From contig CYKH01001617.1 in the NCBI GenBank assembly GCA_001460835.1, positions 2,795-33,540 on the forward strand: a stretch of DNA of 30,746 nucleotides, given 5' to 3'. Below are positions 1 to 9,000 of this stretch, piece after piece. Source of the DNA: Bodo saltans (lineage: Eukaryota > Euglenozoa > Kinetoplastea > Eubodonida > Bodonidae). The translations under genes and the position numbers were made by a program. The first letter of the stretch is position 1; every line of letters starts with the position of its first letter. Below the pieces are notes generated by a model that saw only the letters and a program-made list of their open reading frames with translations, was not told the origin of the DNA and searched no databases.

Positions 1-2
1 TC

Positions 3-980
3 ACAGCAACGTCGTTCATCAGCGCCGAGGCGTGCCAGGCCTCGTGCATCATCCTGGCTGCGTTTCACTTTGCCGGCGCAGCGGTGTTCGTCCTTGGGTA
101 CCGGCATGGCTACTTTCGCCTTCCCTTTGAGTGCCCCATCGCCGCCGCCATCTTTCTTCTGCTGGGCGTGCAGTGCAGCATGCTGGCCACTGCGTTTCCT
201 GTGCCCTCTTGGATTCCACTGGCGCAAGTGGCACTCACCCTTTTACGGACTGTGCTACGGATTGTGTCGCGATGCTTCGATGTGAAGTTGGAGGAGGACA
301 ACGATGCGTTCAGCAACAACAGTTCCATCAATGCAAGTTTCTTGAACGACGCCCTCGCTGGACGGGAGCGTGCTGATGATGACAACAGTGGTTGGTTCGA
401 AGTCTGTCAAGAACCATCGAGAGAAACCGATCGTGACGGTTATGGGGTGTTTGACGCTGTCGATATGGCCCCGTCGTTTGCTGAGCCACCTCAGCACATG
501 CGCCGAGGTGATGAGGGCATTGACCGTTGCCACAACAATGATTGCAATGAAGTTCATCCGGAACGCATAGCGCCCATGAGCAACAAAAGTGTGGTCATTA
601 TCAGCCAAGCGGACAACCACCAAACTACGAGATCAACGGTGCTGTTCCAAAACGAAGAAGACAAGAAAGTAGGAGTAGAGGACCAGCTCCAGCACCATCG
701 ACATCAACGTTTAGTTGCTGCCGCGACAGGAGCAACAACAAGTTTCTACTCGTTGTCGCAGCATGAAAGTATTGATCAACTTTATTTTTATGACGATACC
801 GATCGAATTCATCGAGTGATGCTAGAGAAAGCAGAAACCGATCAGAAACGGGAGGAGGAGGAGGGCAACACGACCGATAGAATTGTTTCTCTTCACTCGT
901 CTGCTGCTGCATTAATGGCGGCGGTGGAAATGGAGTGGCTAAGTGCTCCTTCATACACATCCCCTGAACCAGCCCCGTGA
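3..980 (+). CDS. C-terminal part of a polytopic membrane protein (5' truncated by the window edge)
   Basis: The frame is open from base 3 to a TGA at 978-980, giving 325 residues with no start in the window; the GTG at 84 is internal. The visible N-terminal part is strongly hydrophobic. Likely membrane helices lie at about residues 13-33 and 45-65, with a third, weaker amphipathic stretch at about 70-88. About 235 hydrophilic residues follow, rich in Asp, Glu, Asn, Ser and His, and presumably cytosolic. No enzyme motif is visible. The arrangement of closely spaced C-terminal helices followed by a long acidic tail resembles the end of the protein at 16576-19980, so both could belong to one kinetoplastid surface-protein family. 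That link rests on topology, not on a convincing residue alignment. Function unknown. Confidence 0.72.
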   Translation, partial: TATSFISAEACQASCIILAAFHFAGAAVFVLGYRHGYFRLPFECPIAAAIFLLLGVQCSMLATAFPVPSWIPLAQVALTLLRTVLRIVSRCFDVKLEEDNDAFSNNSSINASFLNDALAGRERADDDNSGWFEVCQEPSRETDRDGYGVFDAVDMAPSFAEPPQHMRRGDEGIDRCHNNDCNEVHPERIAPMSNKSVVIISQADNHQTTRSTVLFQNEEDKKVGVEDQLQHHRHQRLVAAATGATTSFYSLSQHESIDQLYFYDDTDRIHRVMLEKAETDQKREEEEGNTTDRIVSLHSSAAALMAAVEMEWLSAPSYTSPEPAP

Positions 981-2024
981 GTGCTCAAAAAAAAAGAGGA
1001 ATAGGGACAAGCAGCAAATTTTTGATCCCATCGAGACGCGTATTCCCAGCGATTTTTTCTTCTTTTTTTTTCCTTTTTTCAACCCGTCCTTTCCTTTCCA
1101 CGTTAAATCATCGCAGTTCAAAATGACCTTTGAAAACGAATTTGACTATGCATACATGTTCCCTCACAGCCTCCATTGACAGTCCTCCTTCTTGTCTTCT
1201 TTCCTCGCCATGTTGCGTTGTTGTCATCATCATCGTCCAATGGAGAGAAGAATTGTGCCTCAAAAATTTGCACAACTTTTTTTCTTTCCTTCCACTGTTG
1301 TTTCACGATTTTTTCGCAAAGAATTCTTTTTCTGCGAGACAAAAATAATCAAAACTGCACTATTTCCGCCGCGCTCAGCCAATTTCCTCCTCTTTTTTAA
1401 AAGCTTTCGTGACTATCTCTCATTTTGTTTGTGAAGAGAAATGTCCAGTTTTGTTGTTTCTTGTCGGTGTTCATTGATTTTCACATTGTGCTTTTTTTTT
1501 ACGAACGTGTTTTTTCCTCCTTGGCTCTATCCCCTCCCTCGAATTTCAAGAAAAATGAGAAGTTGAGTGATCATTTTCGAATCGAAAACGTAGGTACACA
1601 CACGAAATAACTGGCGCAATTGCATGGTTTCACGATTCTCCCAATTCTACTGTTGCGTTCACGAATGCTGACCACCCTTCGAGCCCAAAGCTCTCATGGA
1701 ACTTCTGTGTATGTGTCGTTGTCGCAATGATCTTTTGTTTTGCTTTTGATATAGATTTGCATCTGCGAGAGAGAATCGCATCGTTTCCTTTTTTCGAGTG
1801 AGCTACTTACCTGTTCTACAACAGGCGGCACACCTTTGAGAAACAAAGGAAAGGTAGTGTCATCGCAGATATCTTGAGAAAAGGGGAAAAAACGCAAAAA
1901 AAAAGTTGTCGTGGAGAAGCGTGAAAACATTAGAGCGCTTGAATCATTCGGAGCAAATAAAGCGAAGGAGCAGTGAGAAGACAAAAGAGGAATTTTCAAG
2001 AGAAAAAAAAAACGTTGAAGGAAA
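981..2024. other. Intergenic spacer between gene 1 and the flippase gene
   Basis: This stretch is T-rich with several polypyrimidine runs, for example 1051-1080. Short open frames exist on both strands, but they encode Phe/Ser/Leu-rich peptides typical of translated pyrimidine tracts and are not called as genes. It probably holds the 3' UTR of the upstream gene and the trans-splice signal and 5' UTR of the flippase. No RNA gene was recognised. Confidence 0.6.
1781..1798 (+). promoter_or_regulatory. Predicted polypyrimidine tract and spliced-leader acceptor for the flippase mRNA
   Basis: A TCGTTTCCTTTTTTCGAG-like tract ends in an AG at 1797-1798; further AGs follow at 1801-1802 and 1824-1825. 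No ATG occurs between this site and 2025, so the flippase start is the first ATG of the predicted mature mRNA, with a 5' UTR of about 200-230 nt. The choice between the AGs is inference. Confidence 0.45.
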
Positions 2025-5000
2025 ATGGCCAAAGCAGGAAAGCAATCCGGCGAGGACGCCGTCGCCGAACCCATCACTCTGTGCTGCAACGATAGAGACA
2101 AGAACAAGCCCGGGAATTTCCCTACCAACTACATCCGCACAACCAAGTACACTCTCCTCACATTCCTGCCGCTTAACATGTTTGAGCAGTTCAAAAAGAT
2201 GAGCAACGTGTTCTTCTTAGTCAACATGATCATTGCCCTCGTGCCTGGCGTCAGTCCGGTGTTCCCTGCCACTACAATTCTGCCGCTGGTGGTGGTCGTT
2301 GGCGTCGCAGCCATTCGTGATGCGGTAGAGGACTTTCAACGATACCAAGCGGATCGCCGTGCGAATGCGCTTCCAGTGAAATTAGTGGACCCCTCTGGTA
2401 AAGTCACCACCATCGAGAGCCACGAAACGCAAGTAGGAGACGTGATTCTCCTCGAACGAGGAAATGAAATTCCTGTGGATTGTCTTGTCGTGTCGACTGC
2501 ACTCGCAGACGGTGCGTGTTTCGTGGAAACGGCGAATTTAGACGGTGAGACGAATTTGAAGCCAAAGCAGACCAAATCACAGTATCATAAGATGTTCAAC
2601 ACTCCGCAGTCCATCGCCCGGCTCGGTGGACAAGTGATCTGCGACGCACCCAACAACTCCCTACACAGTTGGCAAGGAAAAGTGTCCATCTCCGGCCTCC
2701 CTGATCAGTCTGTCGATATGGACAACTTTCTCCTTCGTGGTTGCGTCATTCGCAACGTCGACTGGGTGCTTGCCCTTACCGTTTACACTGGTGTCAACAC
2801 TAAACTGTTTCTCAACTTAACCCAAAAGCCTCCTAAAGTATCTCGCCTCGACACCAAACTGAATCGGTTGATCCTTATGATTCTTGCCGCTCAGCAAGTC
2901 GTCATTATTATTTGCTGCTCGCTGCACGTTGCCTGGCGCAATGATGCCGGTGGCCAAGGTTTCTACATGCGTACGCTAGAAGATGAGGACAGCGATGGTG
3001 TGTCGTGGGTCCTGGCGTATCTTACCTACTTCATTCTGTTGTCACTCATGATGCCCATCTCACTTTTCGTATCGCTGGAGTTCTGTAAAGCCGCTCAAGC
3101 GAAGCTGATGGAGTGGGACCATGAGATGACCAACAAAGGCGACTGGATGAGAGCTCGCACGTCTTCGTTGAATGAGGAACTCTCCCAAGTCCAATATGTG
3201 TTCTCCGACAAGACAGGAACTCTGACGGATAATGAGATGAGATTTGCAAAAGCATTTGCAGGTGGAACGTCGTTTGACGAACTAAATCAGCCTGGTTCGA
3301 TGAAGAAATTCCTTGCCCCCAGTAGCACGGCTAGCAAAGAATCAAAAGAAGGCGTACACAACTTCCTCCGACTCCTCTCACTGTGCAACACCGTCGTCAT
3401 CAACACCGCTGCAGATGGGACGATCACATACGACGGAAGCTCCACGGACGAAGTCGCTCTTGTGTCCACTGCCCTCATCAACGGCGCCCGGTTGCTTGCA
3501 CGCACAAGCGACAGCATGACGGTCGATGTTCAGCAAGACCTTCGCACGATTGAGGTCATCACCATCCTGCCCTTCACCGCGGAACGAAAGATGATGAGCG
3601 TTGTGCTGCGGGAGCGTGACGGGACGATTCGAATGTACACAAAGGGAGCTGACAGCAGTGTCCTGGCTCGACTGGACAAGAAGGGCAAGAACCCGCCCCG
3701 CGCCATCACTGCAGCTCAGCAATTCCTCGACGACTGTGCACGAATTGGTCTTCGCACCTTAGCGTGCGGTGAACGCGTGTTCCAGCAGCGAGAGTTTGAT
3801 GAATGGAAAGCGATGTGGGATCGAGCGTGCCTCGACACGTCTCCCCAGCGTGGCTCCCTCGTGCACACTGCTGCGTTGGAGGGTGAGTCTCATTTAGTCT
3901 TCTCCGGTTGCACTGCCATTGAGGATCGCCTTCAAGATGAAGTTCCTCAGACCATCGACTTCCTCCTGAAATGTAACATTGTGGTGTGGGTGCTGACGGG
4001 AGATAAACGAGAAACTGCCTTCAATATTGCAGGAACGTCAAAACTTCTCGACCCGGAGAAGGATCTCGTCATTCACATTGACTTAGCGAATGATCTCAAA
4101 GGAGGTCGAACCGCGTTGCAAGTCCTTGAGTCCGTCCACGCCCGTTGCAAAGAAGCCCGTGGACGAGGTCAGCACGCTTCGTTCATCGTGGACGGTATGA
4201 GCTTAGAGACTATCCTTCAAGAACCTACGTATAAAGCGTTCCGTGACCTTGGCCTTGATGTGAACAGTGCCGTGTGCTGTCGTGTGACACCGCTGCAGAA
4301 AGCAAGTGTCGTGGCGATGTTCCAGGAATTAGGATCCACGTGCCTTGGCGTGGGGGATGGTGCCAACGACGTCTCAATGATTCAAGAAGCTCGTGTGGGC
4401 ATCGGGATCCTCGGCCTGGAGGGCAGTCAAGCAGAGCGCGCGGCGGACTACGCCATTCCACGATTCAAACACCTTCGCCGACTTCTAAGCGTCCATGGTC
4501 GGTACAGCCTCATCCGCAACTCTCAACTTGTGCAGTACAGCTTCTACAAGAACGTGGTGTACAGCCTCACGCAAGTGTACTACAGCTTCTACAACGGGTT
4601 CACTGGCATCCCTATTTACGACTCCTGGGTGATTATTTTGTTCAACATGGTCTTCACGTTCTTGCCCCCGATGGTGATGGGGATCTTCGATTACGATGTC
4701 AGACATGAGTACCTCATGAAGCACCCGAAATTGTACGGGGAGCTGCGATCTCCGTTTGCAGTCCGCATGTCAAGGGCGAGCAGCCTCTTATGGATGACGT
4801 TGTCTATCTACCACTCCTGGGTGGTGTACTACGGAGTGCTACGGGGGTCGTTAGAAGACGATCAAGTGGAAGATGGGCGATCGTTAGGCCTCACTGGAGG
4901 CGGTATGATTATGATGACTGTTCTCCTGTCGACTGTCATTTGTCAGGCCGCCGTGACGTTCTTGTCATGGACGTGGCTGCACTTCTTGAGCATTGTGCTC

Positions 5001-5387
5001 AGCTTCGCAGTGTACACAGCGTTCTTGTACCTCTACGCCGCGCTCCCTCCCACACTCAACTTAGCAGCCTACTACCACATTCCTCAGGAGGTTTACTCCC
5101 ATCCAGGAATCTGGCTGAACACGATTTTATGGACAGGGGCGTTGTTTGCCCCACATATCGCTGTGTTGGTGATCAGACGATCGTTCTTCAGCATTGACAT
5201 GCATCTTGCTCGAGCTGGGGATCACCAAACAAGGAAGTCGCTTCCATGGGAGACGGTGGTGACCTCTCCATCCTCGACCGTAGCATCTCCGCCGTCTGTA
5301 GCAATGAACCCTGTGACACCGGATAGACCACAGTACGGAACGTATGTGGACAACGAGCGGGAGAAGCCTTTCCTAGCCGACATCTAG
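2025..5387 (+). CDS. P4-type ATPase, phospholipid-transporting flippase
   Basis: A complete 1120-residue protein, normal length for a P4-ATPase catalytic subunit. Such enzymes use ATP to move phospholipids from the outer to the cytosolic leaflet, usually with a CDC50-family partner; none is encoded here. Landmarks in order: the N-terminal pair of helices within about residues 62-105; the actuator loop DGET at 173-176; the M4 signature PISL at 344-347, which marks P4 rather than ion pumps; the phosphorylation motif DKTGTLT with acceptor Asp395; KGAD at 540-543 in the nucleotide-binding domain; TGDK at 658-661; the hinge GDGAND at 777-782; then a bundle of C-terminal helices and a Pro/Ser-rich tail. 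All catalytic residues inspected are present, so activity is expected. Kinetoplastid relatives include the Leishmania miltefosine transporter, but I cannot say from the sequence whether this is its orthologue. Stop codon is TAG. Confidence 0.96.
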   Translation: MAKAGKQSGEDAVAEPITLCCNDRDKNKPGNFPTNYIRTTKYTLLTFLPLNMFEQFKKMSNVFFLVNMIIALVPGVSPVFPATTILPLVVVVGVAAIRDAVEDFQRYQADRRANALPVKLVDPSGKVTTIESHETQVGDVILLERGNEIPVDCLVVSTALADGACFVETANLDGETNLKPKQTKSQYHKMFNTPQSIARLGGQVICDAPNNSLHSWQGKVSISGLPDQSVDMDNFLLRGCVIRNVDWVLALTVYTGVNTKLFLNLTQKPPKVSRLDTKLNRLILMILAAQQVVIIICCSLHVAWRNDAGGQGFYMRTLEDEDSDGVSWVLAYLTYFILLSLMMPISLFVSLEFCKAAQAKLMEWDHEMTNKGDWMRARTSSLNEELSQVQYVFSDKTGTLTDNEMRFAKAFAGGTSFDELNQPGSMKKFLAPSSTASKESKEGVHNFLRLLSLCNTVVINTAADGTITYDGSSTDEVALVSTALINGARLLARTSDSMTVDVQQDLRTIEVITILPFTAERKMMSVVLRERDGTIRMYTKGADSSVLARLDKKGKNPPRAITAAQQFLDDCARIGLRTLACGERVFQQREFDEWKAMWDRACLDTSPQRGSLVHTAALEGESHLVFSGCTAIEDRLQDEVPQTIDFLLKCNIVVWVLTGDKRETAFNIAGTSKLLDPEKDLVIHIDLANDLKGGRTALQVLESVHARCKEARGRGQHASFIVDGMSLETILQEPTYKAFRDLGLDVNSAVCCRVTPLQKASVVAMFQELGSTCLGVGDGANDVSMIQEARVGIGILGLEGSQAERAADYAIPRFKHLRRLLSVHGRYSLIRNSQLVQYSFYKNVVYSLTQVYYSFYNGFTGIPIYDSWVIILFNMVFTFLPPMVMGIFDYDVRHEYLMKHPKLYGELRSPFAVRMSRASSLLWMTLSIYHSWVVYYGVLRGSLEDDQVEDGRSLGLTGGGMIMMTVLLSTVICQAAVTFLSWTWLHFLSIVLSFAVYTAFLYLYAALPPTLNLAAYYHIPQEVYSHPGIWLNTILWTGALFAPHIAVLVIRRSFFSIDMHLARAGDHQTRKSLPWETVVTSPSSTVASPPSVAMNPVTPDRPQYGTYVDNEREKPFLADI

Positions 5388-5957
5388 ACAACAACAAACA
5401 CCCGTTTCCTGACAGAAATTCAGAAAATGAGTTAGGCCCATCATCAACGCCTGTTGTCATTTCCTTCTACTTTGCCCATTCCTTTGCTGTTACTTGCTGT
5501 ATCACTGAGTGGGACGAAACCACAAAATGAAAGAAAAAAAGTGTTTGAGGGAGAGTCGATCGAAACTCGTGTGTTTCTACACATTCAAACCTCTACACGT
5601 ATGTTTTGGAAACGTTTTTTTGGTCTTCATTGTTTGGTTTTTTTTTTTCTTAGAGGAGAGAAGTGCTGCGTGAGGCGAGCACTTGGAGAGAGCATTCTCT
5701 CATTTTGTTCATTTAGACACTACTGTTTGTGCATTTCTACATTTTGTTCCCCCTTTCTGTGTGGTGTTGCCATAATACGCAAAAGATTGAGTGTGGAGTG
5801 TGAGTGATTTGTTGTTGTTGTTGGAGATCATTTGGGCAACAACTTGTACTACGCCTGTTGTTTGTTTTTTTTTTCTATTCCCCCTCTCCACTGCACTTCC
5901 TTCCCCCCGCGGAGCAACTGCCTCTATTTCTTTTTTTTTTAATGGTTCTTTTGCCTC
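5388..5957. other. Intergenic spacer between the flippase and receptor genes
   Basis: T-rich sequence with long pyrimidine runs at about 5640-5650 and 5861-5905. An open frame at 5454-5807 encodes a Phe/Cys/Leu-rich peptide with no domain and is best explained as 3' UTR. I see no RNA gene or repeat here. Confidence 0.6.
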
Positions 5958-5978
5958 ATGATTCAACCTATTGCGCAG
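5920..5978 (+). promoter_or_regulatory. Predicted polypyrimidine tract and spliced-leader acceptor for the receptor mRNA
   Basis: A run of pyrimidines ending in ten T at about 5931-5940 is followed by the first downstream AG at 5977-5978. An earlier candidate AG is at 5913-5914 after the tract at 5880-5908. If 5978 is used, the ATG at 5958 is removed from the mRNA and the first in-frame ATG becomes 6081. Two out-of-frame ATGs at 5980 and 5984 would then open short upstream frames in the leader. Confidence 0.45.
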
Positions 5979-6080
5979 TATGGATGTTCTCCCTGCTCCA
6001 AATCAAAAAAAAGCGCTCGCCAAGGTGCAAGGATTGTTGGTATCTGTAAAGATTTCCCCAAAAAAAAAAGTGCAAAAAAA

Positions 6081-9000
6081 ATGGAAAGAAACAGTGTATT
6101 GATGGTACAACTTCCACATCTAGCACGGCAGCCAGCAGACCTCTTCCCTCAGTGCCAGCAAACTCATCGCAGGCAATGCAAACACGTCGATACATTGCGG
6201 CTTTCATCATCGCGATCATTCGCACTTTACAAGAGCCTGCTGGCTCTTATCGCACTCATTTTCTGCAGTGCCTTAGTATGCCTTGATAATGTTTCAGAGA
6301 AAAACGAGTGGTGGCGCATGATCTCCACACCTCATATTCATACATTAGCAACATTAGCAGCACCATCGTCACCAATATCTATCAGGAAGAGTAGCAGTTT
6401 TTTCCCGTCCCTATTTCCTACTTTTATATTCGCAGACGCCCAAACTACGCCGACAACTGCCAACAACACATCGTACCTCTACAATCTCACAGAATCTGAT
6501 GGTTGTCTTCGTGTATTATTTCTGTTTCCGACATCGCTATCAGACCTCGGCTGGTCTTACCAGTTTAACATTGCCCGTCGTCGCGCCATCCGTGACTTTG
6601 TTGCTGCGAACCCGAACATCACTCTCATCGACAACGCCGTGTACGATGTGAATGACCTCACAGCCGACGACTTCAACATGCTAGTTGAAACATCCTTGTC
6701 CACCAACGGACCTGGCTACCACATCGTGTTTGGGTTGAGTAGTTCCGTGTTCCCTAGATTGTTCAATTTTAGCACGCGGTATTTAGCTGCCTTTCCCAAG
6801 ACACGGTTTATTGGCTTTAGTCTCCCCAAACTACTCGATGGAAACTATCCTCACAACTACGCCGCGATGGGTCTCGATATTCAAACGGCATCGTTTGTCA
6901 TAGGCGCCGTGGCAGCAGCTGCGTGCACTCCTGGATCGGGTGGAGTAGGGATCCTCATGCCCACCACGATGCCAAGTGCAGTCAACGCGTTCTACCGAGG
7001 TATGCTATACGGGCAGAAGTTTCGCCCAGAGTACAACACCACTAACGGCTCAATCGCATCTCAGAACGGCACCACCACGATGTGCCAGTTGGTCACCATC
7101 AATCAGAATTCATTCTCAGATGTACCCAGTGAAATAGAAATTGCGAATTTATTTATTCAAAGGAATATGCGTGTCGCCTACTTCTGGGTAGACCACCGCG
7201 ACGCCGCACTTGCCGTCATGCACTACCACCAACTGGCCTACCAACAAAATCAAAGCGCAGATCCCAACTACGACGCTGCCAGCATTGTCGATGATAACGA
7301 CATGTGGTCGATTTCGTATGCAGTCGAAGGCACAACTGTTGTCGGGGACTCGGTCGTGACGAGTTTACTCATTCGAGGAGGCGATGTGTTTCAAAGAGTG
7401 ATGCAAGATTACATCGATAACGTGCCCACCTCAGAAACATTCTACGTCATTCCGATGCATAACGTTTCGGATGATAACGGGATTCAGCTGGGGTACTTCT
7501 CAGCAGCAGCGCCGCAGTACGTATCGAAAGCAGGCGCCAGTGCACGAATGTACGCCAGCGAGAACCCAGTCCTGTGCGGCCCCATTTACAGCAGCAGCTC
7601 AGGCGCGTTGATGGTACCGCCTGGATCTTGTTTGAACATTTCACAAATGACATTGAACATGACGTACATCATGCAGGGGAACATTTACATGATGCCCCCT
7701 TGGCGACGCGCATCGTCATGTCCCCCAGGTACCTTCGTCAACCGCAGCCTAGACACGTTTGAGCTTACTTGTCAACCATGCCCAGCTGGTATGTTCTCGT
7801 CGAGAAACGGATCTGCGTCGTGTTCTTCTTGCCCTCAAGAATTGTTTGAGATTGCGTCCGCCGATGGCACGAGCTGCGTGCTTTCTGTGACAAGTCTAGA
7901 GAAACAACTCTCTGCGGCGGAGAAGATCATTATCGGAGTGCTCTCAGCTGTCTGTGGCCTCGTCATCGTCATCCTGTTGATCTACTATCTCGTTCAAAGT
8001 TATCGTTTCGGCACGTTTTTGTGGCCAGCACACTACGGCTTTTTCGATTTTTCCGGGACATCCCAAGCCGTTTTGGCGGTGCAACACGAACTTTTTATCG
8101 CAGGTGAAGTAGAACGAATGACTCCTCCGCAAGGTCCGTTTGTTGCATTAGCAATGATCGCCGTGGATAACAGCCGAAGCGACCCTCGATGGCGAAAATC
8201 CATTTCCTTTGTAGGAGATGTGTACGCAGAGTTGGGCAAGATTGTGAATCAAGCGGCGTACGATGCTCGGCGCCACGCAGAACTTGTCGCTGCGGTAGCA
8301 CCGCCTCCCACGACGATGGGAGCAGCAGCAGGTGGTGGTGGCATGCCTCCTCGTACTCCGGGTAATTGGAACAGTGGTGCAGAATTTGCCAACGTCGCTG
8401 GAGATAGCGGGGCAAGCACCATTCCCGGAGCTACCCATGTCAAGAGCCCTACCGCGACGACAACCGGCGGCATGACTGGTGCAGACTTCCTCAGCAACTC
8501 TGCCAGCGTAAACAGCGCTGTGTTAGCGCCAGCTGCACCAAGTGGTGTGTACATCGCCATCAATGTGGGTGATATGTACGTTTTGGCGCACAACGATGCA
8601 GATGTTCTCCTAAAGTGTGTCGCGCAGATCGACAAGCGTTTCCGTAGATTTATGACGCAACTACACGCGCAAAAAAAGCAGCTGCGTGCGGCGGCGGCGG
8701 CCGGTGGCGGTGGTGTCGACGAGGAGGGCGATGATGATGATGATGATGGCACTGCTGCCGCCGAAAAGGAAGACCGATGCACCTCCGCACCATCACGACG
8801 ACGACGACAGCCATGGAACGGTGAGCACTCATCCATCGGTCAAGACGAAGGCGGTGACGATGACAACAACAATAACAACAACAGCAACGATAACAACAAG
8901 ACCACCTACAATAGTACTTCATCGAAGCGCCTCAACACTTCATCATCGTCGACGTCGTCGTCCCCTCATTTGATGCTGCGTGTACTGCTGCACTACGGAA

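Noticed and set aside
1694-2128. 144-residue reverse-strand frame
   Set aside because: It overlaps the flippase start and leader; the Phe/Ser/Leu-rich product is a shadow of purine-rich + strand sequence.
5454-5807. 117-residue open frame after the flippase
   Set aside because: Phe, Cys and Leu-rich translation of pyrimidine-rich spacer, with no domain; fits 3' UTR.
8249-8836. 195-residue reverse-strand frame inside the receptor gene
   Set aside because: Antisense of Gly/Thr/Asp low complexity gives Pro, Ser and Ala runs without stops; the + strand has recognisable domains.
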